Shown one piece after another: positions 1 to 7,198 of a DNA stretch of 64,000 nt. The DNA comes from Bradyrhizobium paxllaeri. GTDB taxonomy: Bacteria > Pseudomonadota > Alphaproteobacteria > Rhizobiales > Xanthobacteraceae. The stretch's first letter is position 1; each line of letters begins with the position of its first letter. The position numbers were made by a program, and so were the translations under genes. The stretch covers positions 5,642,001-5,706,000 of the forward strand of contig NZ_CP042968.1 of assembly GCF_001693515.2 (NCBI RefSeq), given 5' to 3'. The notes under the pieces are model-generated. The model ran no database searches. It saw nothing but the letters and a program-made list of their open reading frames with translations, and had not been told where the DNA came from.

Positions 1-114
1 ACGCCGGTGGCCTCCCGCCCGGCGCAAACTAGCGACGCCACCTCCTCGCTCAGCCCTGCCGCTCCCATCGCCGTCGCCACCGTCAGTTCGCCAGCCGCTT
101 CAAAAGCCGAGTAA
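1..114 (+). CDS. C-terminal end of a gene cut by the window edge, probably flgA
   Basis: The frame is open from base 1 to a TAA at 112-114 and encodes an Ala/Ser/Pro-rich tail ending SKAE. The next start codon (flgH) follows after 5 bases, so the two genes are very probably one operon. In alphaproteobacterial flagellar loci flgA (P-ring assembly chaperone) usually precedes flgH, which is why FlgA is suggested. No FlgA domain is visible in the 37 residues present, so the identity rests on context only. Confidence 0.45.
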   Translation, partial: TPVASRPAQTSDATSSLSPAAPIAVATVSSPAASKAE

Positions 115-119
115 TGTAA

Positions 120-872
120 ATGTCAGTTCCCCGCCTCAACCGCATCATCCTCACCGGCGCCGTGCTGTCGCTGGCCGCCGCCGCGAGCGGTTGTTCCTCG
201 ATCGACCGTCTCTCCCAGATCGGCGAGAAGCCGAAGCTGACGGAGATCGAAAACCCGACCACGCAGCCCGGCTACAAGCCGGTGCAGATGCCGATGCCCA
301 AGCCGGAGCAGGCCTCCTACAACGCCAACTCGCTGTGGCGGAACGGCAGCCGCGCGTTCTTCAAGGATCAGCGCGCCGCCCGCATCGGCGATCTGCTGAC
401 GGTGACCGTCAACATTACCGACAAGGCCAACCTGTCCAACGAGACCCAGCGCAGCCGCTCCGCCAAGGAAGACTCCGGCATCACCGACTTCATCGGATCC
501 CAGACGATCACGCAGGCAAACAAGATCCTGCCCGGCAAGATCCTGACCACGGACTCGACGTCATCGAGCGACGGCAAGGGATCGGTCAATCGCCAGGAGT
601 CGCTGACCACCAACGTCGCCGCCGTGGTAACGCAGGTGCTGCCGAACGGCAATCTCGTGGTCGAGGGAAAACAGGAAATCCGCGTCAACTTCGAAATCCG
701 CGAACTGATCGTCGCCGGCATCGTCCGCCCCGAAGACATCCAGAGCGACAACACCATCGATTCCACCAAGATCGCGCAGGCCCGCATCGCCTATGGCGGC
801 CGCGGCCAGATCACCGACGTGCAGCAGCCCCGCTACGGCCAGCAGGTGATGGACGTGCTGCTGCCGTTCTAG
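120..872 (+). CDS. flgH: Flagellar L-ring lipoprotein FlgH
   Basis: A 250-residue outer-membrane lipoprotein that forms the L-ring around the flagellar rod. The N-terminus is a lipoprotein signal peptide ending in a lipobox (AASGC, Cys near residue 25). The family signature follows: an SLW-N segment near residue 70, a central region on rings and divalent TD repeats (GDLLTVTVNI), and a C-terminal GRGQITDVQQPRYGQQ block that ends in VLLPF. Length matches the family. It starts 5 bp after the preceding gene and is followed by a hairpin terminator. Its last 45 bases and downstream DNA are duplicated at 4088-4227, beyond the tct operon. Confidence 0.96.
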   Translation: MSVPRLNRIILTGAVLSLAAAASGCSSIDRLSQIGEKPKLTEIENPTTQPGYKPVQMPMPKPEQASYNANSLWRNGSRAFFKDQRAARIGDLLTVTVNITDKANLSNETQRSRSAKEDSGITDFIGSQTITQANKILPGKILTTDSTSSSDGKGSVNRQESLTTNVAAVVTQVLPNGNLVVEGKQEIRVNFEIRELIVAGIVRPEDIQSDNTIDSTKIAQARIAYGGRGQITDVQQPRYGQQVMDVLLPF

Positions 873-970
873 TTTTTCTCAGAGCTCCCACACTCCATCG
901 CGAACCTAGGCGCGATGAAGTGTATCAACGCGGCCTCCGTCAGCTCCCCTGGCGGAGGCCGTGGTCGTTT
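828..970 (+). repeat. Left copy of a direct repeat: flgH 3' end plus terminator
   Basis: This stretch (end of flgH, its stop and the following hairpin) recurs in the same orientation at 4088-4227 with scattered mismatches and small indels, roughly 80-85% alike by eye. Shared landmarks are the codons for QQ-MDV-LPF, the motif GAGCTCCCACA, and the whole hairpin with the tail GTGGTCG. The two copies bracket tctCBA. Confidence 0.85.
931..961 (+). terminator. Hairpin after flgH
   Basis: Inverted repeat CGGCCTCCG / CGGAGGCCG with a 13-nt loop, 58 bp after the flgH stop and 72 bp before the convergent tctA stop. The T-tract is weak (TCGTTT), so Rho-independent action is likely but not certain. Confidence 0.6.
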
Positions 971-1032
971 GGCTGAATGCCAGGAATGGCGACCTCGCTG
1001 TCGCAATTTCCAAAGGGTACCATCGCCTCTGT

Positions 1033-2556
1033 TCAAAAATCCGGCTCTTCCTCAGCCATCCTGGTCTGGTGGCGCCAATGCTGCCATATGGCCAGCCCGA
1101 CCGAGGTCGCCGCCGCCAGCAGCAGCAGGCCGGAAATCGGCCGCGTCAGGAAGAGCCAGGGATTCGCGTCGGTCATGATCGCACGTACAAGGTTGATCTC
1201 GATCTGGTCGCCGAGAATCAAGCCGAGGATCAGGGGCGCGAGCGGAAAACCGAGCTTGACCAGCACGTAACCAATGACGCCGAAAAGCAGCAGCACGTAG
1301 ACGCTCTGCATGGTGTTGTTAAGCGCGTAGGCGCCGACAACGCAGAGCACGAGCACGACCGGCGCCAGCACCGCCATCCGCACCGACGTCACGCGCAGCA
1401 TCAGCGGCATCAGTGCGAGGCAGATCAGCAGCATGCAGGGATGCGCCAGGATGTAGGCCGCATAGATGCCATAGGCGATATCGGGGTTTTGCGAGATGAA
1501 CAGCGGTCCCGACTGAATGCCGTGGATCGTCATCGCGCCGAGCATCACGGCGGTGACGGCGTCACCGGGAATCCCGAATGCCATAATGGTCATCAGCGAG
1601 CCACTGACATTGGCGTTGTTCGAGGCTTCCGAGGCAATGATGCCCTCGGGATGGCCCTTGCCGAAGCGATCCGGCGTTTTCGAGAATTTCTTGGCCTGGT
1701 CATAGGCCATGACGCTCGATGCGCTGCCGCCGATGGCAGGCAGTATCCCGATGATCAGCCCGACGATCGTTGACCACGCGAGCAGGAATGGCTGCTTGAA
1801 GATTTCCAGGTTCACCTTGAGGTGCGAGAAGCGCTCGAGCCTGACCCCGGCCAGCGATTGCAGCGCGTCGCTGCGCGGCGAATTCAGCTTCTCCAGATCG
1901 GTCATGATCTGCGCGAAGGCAAAAATGCCGATCAGCACCGGGAGAAACGGAAAGCCGCCGCCGATGAACGCCGAGCCGAAGGTGAAGCGCGGCACGCTGC
2001 CGATCGGATCGTGGCCGACCACCGTGATCAACAAGCCGATGGCGGTCGAGATCAGTCCCTTCAGCAGCGACGATTCGCTGAGACCCGCGACCATCGCCAT
2101 CGCGAGCACGAACAGAGAGAAGTACTCCCACGGCCCGAATTCCAGCGCGATCGCCGCAAGCGGCCCGGTGAGAAACACGAGGAACAACGCGCCGAGCAAG
2201 CCGCCCCAGACCGAAGCCCAGACGCCGAGCCAGATGGCGCGTCCCGGCTCGCCATTACGCGCCATTGGAAAGCCGTCGAACGTGGTGGCGATCGAAGAAG
2301 GCGAGCCGGGGATACCAAGCAGGCAGCAGGCGATGAGGCCGCCGGTCGATCCGCCGACATAGACGCCGGTCATCGCCGCAAGGCCCGCCAGCGGATCGAG
2401 CCCATAGGTGAACGGCAGCACCACGATGACAGTCATCGTGATGGTGACGCCCGGAAGAGAGCCGCCGACCACGCCGATGAACGTGCCGGCAAACAGCGGC
2501 AACAGGTATTTCCACTGGGCGATGTTGACGAGGCCGCTCCAGAGCAAATCGAGCAT
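1033..2556 (-). CDS. tctA: Tripartite tricarboxylate transporter large membrane subunit TctA
   Basis: A 507-residue polytopic inner-membrane protein, the channel subunit of a TTT-family secondary transporter for carboxylates. The N-terminal block LLPLFAGTFIGVVGGSLPG and the TGVYVGGSTGG and LLGIPGSPSS motifs are diagnostic of TctA, and a second GIPG motif follows mid-protein. About eleven hydrophobic segments are visible. The ATG at 2556 overlaps the tctB stop (TGATG), so the longer frame reaching 2664 is not used. It is last in the operon tctC-tctB-tctA and converges on flgH. The substrate cannot be read from the sequence. Confidence 0.95.
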   Translation of the reverse strand: MLDLLWSGLVNIAQWKYLLPLFAGTFIGVVGGSLPGVTITMTVIVVLPFTYGLDPLAGLAAMTGVYVGGSTGGLIACCLLGIPGSPSSIATTFDGFPMARNGEPGRAIWLGVWASVWGGLLGALFLVFLTGPLAAIALEFGPWEYFSLFVLAMAMVAGLSESSLLKGLISTAIGLLITVVGHDPIGSVPRFTFGSAFIGGGFPFLPVLIGIFAFAQIMTDLEKLNSPRSDALQSLAGVRLERFSHLKVNLEIFKQPFLLAWSTIVGLIIGILPAIGGSASSVMAYDQAKKFSKTPDRFGKGHPEGIIASEASNNANVSGSLMTIMAFGIPGDAVTAVMLGAMTIHGIQSGPLFISQNPDIAYGIYAAYILAHPCMLLICLALMPLMLRVTSVRMAVLAPVVLVLCVVGAYALNNTMQSVYVLLLFGVIGYVLVKLGFPLAPLILGLILGDQIEINLVRAIMTDANPWLFLTRPISGLLLLAAATSVGLAIWQHWRHQTRMAEEEPDF

Positions 2557-3029
2557 CAGAAACCCGTCCACGCACCGCGTGGCAGCAGCACCAGCAGGTA
2601 TCGTTCGAAGATGAAATAGCTTATCACGGCGGTGCCGAGCGCGATCGTGGCGAGCACAACCCATTGCCGCACCGTTCGCGGGCGATCCAATGCAGCCTGC
2701 AACGCGCCGACGAACAAGACCGTGGCGATGCGAAATCCCAAAAGCGGCAGCAGTGCCACATAGGCGCCGACGATCGCGAATGCGATCACGACCAGGCGAT
2801 AATTTCGTCGCGGCGCGTCGCCCGCGTCGGCCGGCGCGCGGCGCTTCAGGAGGTCCTGCACGACCAGCAGCGCGCTCGCGGCCGCCATCAACGACAGCAC
2901 GATGGCCGGGTAAAAGCCCGGCCCGACCGGGACGATGGGAAGGGACGGAAGCTGAAAGGACTTGACCAGGAGGAACAGGCTGACCGCGAGCAGGATCAAT
3001 CCGGTAATTCCATCGCGGCCGATACTCAT
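2556..3029 (-). CDS. tctB: Tripartite tricarboxylate transporter small membrane subunit TctB
   Basis: A 157-residue membrane protein with four hydrophobic segments, typical of the poorly conserved TctB subunit. The start ITGLILLAVSLFLLVKSF and the segment VGPGFYPAIVLSLM match the family pattern (PxxFP near the second helix). It overlaps tctC by the four bases ATGA at its start and tctA by one base at its end, which indicates translational coupling. It is expected to assemble with TctA in the inner membrane. Confidence 0.92.
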   Translation of the reverse strand: MSIGRDGITGLILLAVSLFLLVKSFQLPSLPIVPVGPGFYPAIVLSLMAAASALLVVQDLLKRRAPADAGDAPRRNYRLVVIAFAIVGAYVALLPLLGFRIATVLFVGALQAALDRPRTVRQWVVLATIALGTAVISYFIFERYLLVLLPRGAWTGF

Positions 3030-3988
3030 TTCTTGATCAGGCCGAGATCGGTCATGACAACCTTGTTCTCGTTGTCGATCTTGGCGAGGAACTGCGCATA
3101 GTCACTGGCATTGAGGAACGCCACGCGGGTGCCCTGCAGTTTCATCGCTTGAGCAAAACTCGGCTCCTTGGTCGCCTTGGCGCAGCCCTCCTCGAGCTTG
3201 ACGCGCACCGGTGCCGGCGTCCCTTTGGGGACGAAGATGCCGCGCGCTACTTCGTACACGATGTTCATGCCGAGCTCCTTGAGCGTCGGCACGTCGGGCG
3301 CTTCCGGATCGCGCTTCTCGCTCGCGATCGCGATGTAGCGCAGCACGCCGGCTTCGACCTTGCCCTTCTGCGTCAGGTTGGAGTCCGTGAGATTGACGTG
3401 GCCGCCGAGCAGCGCGTTCATCCGCGGGGCCAGGCCGTCGTAGGACACGAACTTGAATTTCACGCCGGCCGCCTTCTCGATCATTGCCGGGAAGATATGG
3501 CTGGTCGAACCGAGCGTGGCGCCGACCGTGATCTCGCCCGGGCGCTTCTTGGCGTCGTCGGCGAGTTCCTGCCAGTTCTTCCAGGGCGTTTTGGCGCTCG
3601 CGGTCAGCACCGAAGGTGTCGCTGAGACCAGGCAGATCGGCTCGAAATCGCTGTATTTGACATCACTGATGCCCGCGTAGAACGTCAGATGGATATAGTC
3701 GTGCACGGCGTAGACCGTATATCCATCGGGCGCCGCGGCCTTGGCCTCGCGCGCGCCGGTGGTGCCGGATGCGCCGCTGACATTGGCGACGACCACGGGT
3801 TGGCCGATGTGCTTCTGGAGTTCGGCGGCGAACGGCCGGAAGATATTGTCGGTATCGCCGCCCGCGGCCCATGGCACGATCATCTTGATGGGGCGGTCGG
3901 GATATTGCGCCATCGCCGGCGCCGATAAAGCAGCCAGCACCCCGGCCAGCGCGGCAGCGCCGGCCATCGTCACCAATGTCCTTGCCAT
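3026..3988 (-). CDS. tctC: Periplasmic tricarboxylate-binding protein of the TctC/Bug family
   Basis: A 320-residue secreted solute receptor. A signal peptide of about 27 residues ends AMA-QYPDRPIK, and the mature start YPDRPIKMIVPWAAGGDTD is the hallmark of Bug-type receptors. Further family motifs are VVVANVSGASG, an AAPDGYT segment, and NALLGGHVNLTDSN. It is first in the tctCBA operon, as usual, and would deliver an unidentified carboxylate to TctAB. No regulatory two-component pair (TctDE) lies nearby. Confidence 0.94.
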   Translation of the reverse strand: MARTLVTMAGAAALAGVLAALSAPAMAQYPDRPIKMIVPWAAGGDTDNIFRPFAAELQKHIGQPVVVANVSGASGTTGAREAKAAAPDGYTVYAVHDYIHLTFYAGISDVKYSDFEPICLVSATPSVLTASAKTPWKNWQELADDAKKRPGEITVGATLGSTSHIFPAMIEKAAGVKFKFVSYDGLAPRMNALLGGHVNLTDSNLTQKGKVEAGVLRYIAIASEKRDPEAPDVPTLKELGMNIVYEVARGIFVPKGTPAPVRVKLEEGCAKATKEPSFAQAMKLQGTRVAFLNASDYAQFLAKIDNENKVVMTDLGLIKK

Positions 3989-4087
3989 CCGTCATCCTCC
4001 CAGTGTCGTCTCGTGGGCCATTCAGGCTCTCTTTCGGGGGATAATAACAGCCGAGCCCCGCAGGGGAAAGCCCTGCGGCGGCTCCAT

Positions 4088-4227
4088 GCCCGCGACAGCC
4101 AGCAGGCGATGGACGTGCCGCTGCCGTTCTCTTCTCCCGAGCTCCCACATCTCGTTGCGAACCAGGCGCGACGGGGATGTTCAACACGGCCTCCGTCAGC
4201 TCCCCTGGCGGAGGCCGTGGTCGCTTT
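4088..4227 (+). pseudogene. Orphan copy of the flgH 3' end and terminator
   Basis: Second, diverged copy of 828-970. The flgH reading frame is recognisable (QQAMDVPLPF against QQVMDVLLPF in the intact gene), but the stop codon is lost and nothing upstream resembles the rest of flgH. It keeps the complete hairpin. It lies between the tctC promoter region and the DUF3551 gene and marks the right edge of the tct cassette. Confidence 0.8.
4186..4218. terminator. Hairpin within the flgH remnant
   Basis: Perfect 10-bp stem ACGGCCTCCG / CGGAGGCCGT with a 13-nt loop, followed by GTCGCTTTT. It is the duplicate of the hairpin after flgH. It now lies about 57 bp beyond the end of the minus-strand DUF3551 gene and could serve that gene. 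Confidence 0.5.
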
Positions 4228-4274
4228 TGACCGATCATCGCGAAGGTAACGAATGCCTGTCGCGGCGTCCGGCT

Positions 4275-4532
4275 TCAGTGCGGACGACGACGCGAGCGGT
4301 TCTTGTCGATGAGCTCGGCGTTGGCGCCGAAATTGCGGTTCTCTGTACAGGAAGCCGTTCGGCCCGAAGCCGCGGCCTGGCACTGCGCGTTGGTCGAGTA
4401 GATGCACTCGCCCATCCCGCCGGCGAAATCGTCACCTTGAATGCAATAAGGATAATCCCTCGCCGAGGCCGCGCTCATGCCGGTTAGCAAGACAACTGCC
4501 GATGTCACGAAGGCAACAAATACGATACGCAT
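4275..4532 (-). CDS. Small secreted DUF3551 protein
   Basis: An 85-residue protein with a Sec signal peptide (MRIVFVAFVTSAVVLLTG, cleavage near ASA-RDYPYC). The mature part matches DUF3551, a family abundant in Bradyrhizobium: RDYPYCIQG, a GxGECIYSTNAQCQA block, and ASGRTASC. Four or five cysteines suggest disulfides in the periplasm. The C-terminus is basic (KNRSRRRPH). Function is unknown. The gene stands alone, with the flgH remnant downstream. Confidence 0.85.
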   Translation of the reverse strand: MRIVFVAFVTSAVVLLTGMSAASARDYPYCIQGDDFAGGMGECIYSTNAQCQAAASGRTASCTENRNFGANAELIDKNRSRRRPH

Positions 4533-4830
4533 GTTTCCCTCCTACGCCAATGCGGCATTCGTTGCGCCGATCTCGGAAGCGCCGCGTGAGCTATTTCACA
4601 CCGCGCGCGTCACTGTTAGGTGATGGCGCGATGTAGCTGCACCGCAAATCTCATCGCTCCGCGAGCAATTGCCGGAATACTCGACTGGCAATGCGCCTGT
4701 TCAAAACGTAACGCAGGAACTCCGCTGCTCGCGAGGCTCGCATCGCTTTTGCGACGACGCGTAGCCTTCCAATCAGGAACGTTTCCTCACGCCCTTCGTT
4801 TGCTGTCCATCAATCCCTGGAGGAAAATTC
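4533..4830. other. Intergenic, no gene supported
   Basis: About 300 bases between the divergent DUF3551 and PRC-barrel genes. It must hold both promoters, but no convincing -35/-10 pair, operator or RNA structure was recognised. The only clear element is the GGAGG ribosome-binding site just before 4831. Confidence 0.5.
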
Positions 4831-5190
4831 ATGGCTTTGGAAGCAAACGAAACCGGCAACCTGATCGGCAGCGACAAGGTCGAGGGAACTGCGGTCTATG
4901 GCGCCGATCGCAACAAGATCGGCTCGATCGAACGCGTCATGATCGACAAGAAGAGCGGCAGGGTTTCCTACGCCGTGCTGTCGTTCGGCGGCTTTCTCGG
5001 CATCGGCGACGATCACTATCCGTTGCCCTGGCAGTCGCTGAAATACGATACCTCGCTCGGCGGCTACGTCACCGGCGTAACGGAGACGCAGCTCAAGGGC
5101 GCGCCGCACTACGGCAACGACAACGCGTGGAACTGGAGCGACCCGGTCAGAACCCGCGCTGTCAACGACTATTACGGCGTCGCGATCTGA
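4831..5190 (+). CDS. PRC-barrel domain protein
   Basis: A 119-residue soluble protein consisting of one PRC-barrel domain: IGSDKVEGTAVYGADRNKIGSIERVMIDKKSG, then VSYAVLSFGGFLGIGDDHYPLPW and a final YYG motif. Such stand-alone stress-type PRC-barrel proteins are common in Bradyrhizobium. The ATG is preceded by a strong CTGGAGGAAAATTC site. It is monocistronic, with a perfect Rho-independent terminator 23 bp after the stop. The biochemical role is unknown. Confidence 0.9.
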   Translation: MALEANETGNLIGSDKVEGTAVYGADRNKIGSIERVMIDKKSGRVSYAVLSFGGFLGIGDDHYPLPWQSLKYDTSLGGYVTGVTETQLKGAPHYGNDNAWNWSDPVRTRAVNDYYGVAI

Positions 5191-5213
5191 TGGCGGTCAC
5201 GCCTGCCCTTCAC

Positions 5214-5241
5214 AAGGCCCGCCTCGATGGCGGGCCTTTTT
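5214..5241 (+). terminator. Rho-independent terminator after the PRC-barrel gene
   Basis: Perfect stem AAGGCCCGCC / GGCGGGCCTT with a 5-nt loop, running straight into TTTTT. Confidence 0.92.
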
Positions 5242-5338
5242 GCTGGCAGGCGTGATCGCGAACGCCAGCTCGCATCTTCCCGTGGGTAGAGAACTATTCC
5301 GGCTGCTTCGCGTTGGGACCATTCGAAAGGGCAGCACG

Positions 5339-5419
5339 ATGGGAAAATTCTTCTTGATCATTATCGCTGTAAGCGTCGCCATTTTGCTGGCGATGAGCGC
5401 CTATGTCATCAGCCTGTAG
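5339..5419 (+). CDS. Possible 26-residue single-pass membrane microprotein
   Basis: ATG at 5339 with AAAGGG about 9 bases upstream. The product is MGKFF followed by an unbroken hydrophobic helix (IIIAVSVAILLAM) and the tail SAYVISL before TAG. Length, positive N-terminus and single helix fit a bacterial small membrane protein. It lies 98 bp beyond the PRC-barrel terminator and so needs its own promoter, which was not identified. Coding status is inferred only from composition and ribosome-binding site. Confidence 0.45.
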   Translation: MGKFFLIIIAVSVAILLAMSAYVISL

Positions 5420-5879
5420 CGGCGATGCAGCCTGCGGGCGGTCGATCGGAAGCGATGGCGCGTTTTTCCTATCGCACGCGCGCGTCTTCGAAGGATGCGC
5501 GACGACTGTCATCCGCCCCGTGGTTCGAGACCGCGTTCTCACGTCCCCTGACCATGACAGTTGAGGTCGCAAGAAAACTGACGCCGGGGAAGATTGCGCC
5601 GGAGCCTGACGATGGTTAACGACGCTGCCGTCGGCGAGACCGCGTGGTCTGCTGCATGCCACGACATCGAAGCCAGATCAGACTTTCGATTAACTATTAG
5701 TTCGCCGGCGATGGCGGTACGACCGGCTTAACGACATGAACGCAGTCGTTGCGTAGAAAGCACCGACCGGGGTGCCCGTCATGATTACCGTATGCTTACC
5801 GCCGATACACATGGGCTGCGGGTGCTACCAAAGCCGTGCGCTCCTGTGCCCTCTTTCTTTTTTGAGGGAACCGGTTAGC
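5420..5879. other. Intergenic stretch without a supported gene
   Basis: About 460 bases. Open frames here have poor codon use and no ribosome-binding sites. The frame that runs into the SspB-fold gene begins at 5772, but its first 36 residues (cysteine-rich, no domain) look untranslated. No terminator or repeat was recognised. Confidence 0.4.
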
Positions 5880-6374
5880 ATGCCGCCCGGGAAAAGTGAG
5901 CGAACACACACCCAAGTTGTCATTCGCTCGCGAAGGCAGGGCGCTCGAGTTATTCCAGTGGCAGCAGTGATTGAAACGACAGGTCGCGGCGTGCCGGATG
6001 GCCCGCAAGCGGCGATACTGCTTCTTCTCCTGACGATTCTTATTTACGCCTCGCCTGCGTTCGCCGAGCCGTGCAGCAGGCCGACAGCGCGCTCCAGGAT
6101 CGCCGAGACGCTCAAGCTCGCCTCGGACAAGCGGCCGGTCAATCTCACGTTCCGCACCCATGCCGATGGTGTGAGACTGTCGCCCAGCCTCAAGTCGAAA
6201 TATCCCGACGACATGACCATCATCCTGCAGAATGAATTCGACCAATTGAACGTCAAGGACGACCGCTTCGACGTCTTGATGCGATTCAGCGGAAATCCGG
6301 AACGGCTGACAGTCCCCTTCAGCGCGATCAAGGCGTTCTGGGACAAGTCCGAGCTGAAGTGTTCCGACGGCTGA
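5880..6374 (+). CDS. SspB-fold protein with an N-terminal export signal
   Basis: 164 residues from this ATG. The C-terminal ~75 residues match the SspB fold (ClpXP adaptor): VNLTFRTHADGVRLSP, a KYPDDMTIILQNEFDQL block equivalent to the canonical YPDEMTIVLQHQYWDL, then GNPERLTVPFSAIKAFWD. Unlike cytoplasmic SspB, it has a hydrophobic stretch (ILLLLLTILIYASPAFA) with a good signal-peptidase site before the domain. It also lacks the acidic tail and terminal ClpX-binding motif. Two cysteines flank the domain (EPCS and LKCS) and could pair in the periplasm. A GTG at 5991 is an alternative start that puts the signal at the N-terminus but leaves it without positive charge. Confidence 0.7.
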   Translation: MPPGKSERTHTQVVIRSRRQGARVIPVAAVIETTGRGVPDGPQAAILLLLLTILIYASPAFAEPCSRPTARSRIAETLKLASDKRPVNLTFRTHADGVRLSPSLKSKYPDDMTIILQNEFDQLNVKDDRFDVLMRFSGNPERLTVPFSAIKAFWDKSELKCSDG

Positions 6375-6378
6375 GGCC

Positions 6379-7191
6379 TCACTTCGGCGTCGCACGCCGA
6401 ATGAGCGCGCAAAGCCCGCTCATCCGCGCGATCGGGTGCTCGACAAACAGACGGCAGGATGCGAGCGCGCCCTGCAGCGTAGCAGGCGGCGCCGCAGGTT
6501 TCAGTTGCGACGCGAGCACAGCACCATGCGCATGCCCAAGCGCGCGAGTCGAAAGCGTGAGCGCGTTCAGTCGCCCGTCCTGCTGCAGTGGCGCTAGCAT
6601 GGTTCTAACCAGCGCAAGATAGGCCGGCCAGTACGCGAGATGCCGGTACATGCTCGCGATCACCTGCGGCTTGGTGTCTTCGCCGAATGTATTTAACTCC
6701 TCGACCAGCGCCGCCACTTCGGGATCGAGCGCATCCATCGGCGGCAGTTCCGGGATCCTGGTGCCGGATGGTTTTGGCGCGGTCTCGGCGGCCCTCACCG
6801 TATCGGCCGGGCGCGGCTCGTAATGCGCCAGCAGCGCCGAGAGCACGACGATGGCGAGCGCATTGGTATATTGATAGCTGTCGAGCACGTCACGAATCAG
6901 CACGCGTTCGGTCTCGTCCACGCCGGCGGCGAGCAAGGTGTCGGTGGAGAAGCCGGGCCAATCCGGCAGCGCGATCGTTCGCCTGACGGCTTCGGCATGT
7001 AACGGCGCATCGCCGAGATAGAGCGGCCGCACCGTCGACCACGTCCATTCGAGCGCGCCCGGCATGGTCGCGAGGTTGCGCCAGATCAGGTTGACCACGC
7101 TGGTGCCGAGCACTTTGCGGATGTCGGCATAGATGTCGGCGATCTCGCCTCTGGCATCTGATTCGAGAACCGACGGAACGCTTTCAGCCAT
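6379..7191 (-). CDS. DehI-family (group I haloacid dehalogenase-like) protein
   Basis: 270 residues, two tandem helical repeats as in DehI. Repeat one has IYADIRKVLG, NLATMPGALEW and YQYTNALAIVVLSAL. Repeat two has PPMDALDPEVAALVEEL, YWPAYLALV and MLAPL. DehI of Pseudomonas hydrolyses 2-haloacids with Asp189 activating water and Asn114 assisting. Aligned from memory, Asn is kept (N110) but the Asp position is Met181, so dehalogenase activity is doubtful. The start is 7 bp after the stop of the FAH-family hydratase gene, so the two form an operon. Confidence 0.75.
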   Translation of the reverse strand: MAESVPSVLESDARGEIADIYADIRKVLGTSVVNLIWRNLATMPGALEWTWSTVRPLYLGDAPLHAEAVRRTIALPDWPGFSTDTLLAAGVDETERVLIRDVLDSYQYTNALAIVVLSALLAHYEPRPADTVRAAETAPKPSGTRIPELPPMDALDPEVAALVEELNTFGEDTKPQVIASMYRHLAYWPAYLALVRTMLAPLQQDGRLNALTLSTRALGHAHGAVLASQLKPAAPPATLQGALASCRLFVEHPIARMSGLCALIRRATPK

Positions 7192-7198
7192 TACGAAT

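Noticed and set aside
971-4087. Transposon or integrase at the edges of the tct cassette
   Set aside because: Searched both cassette borders (also 54986-58848); no transposase, integrase, terminal inverted repeats or tRNA were found.
4620-5255. A 211-codon plus-strand frame across the PRC-barrel gene
   Set aside because: Arg-rich, out of frame with the recognisable PRC-barrel protein, no ribosome-binding site.
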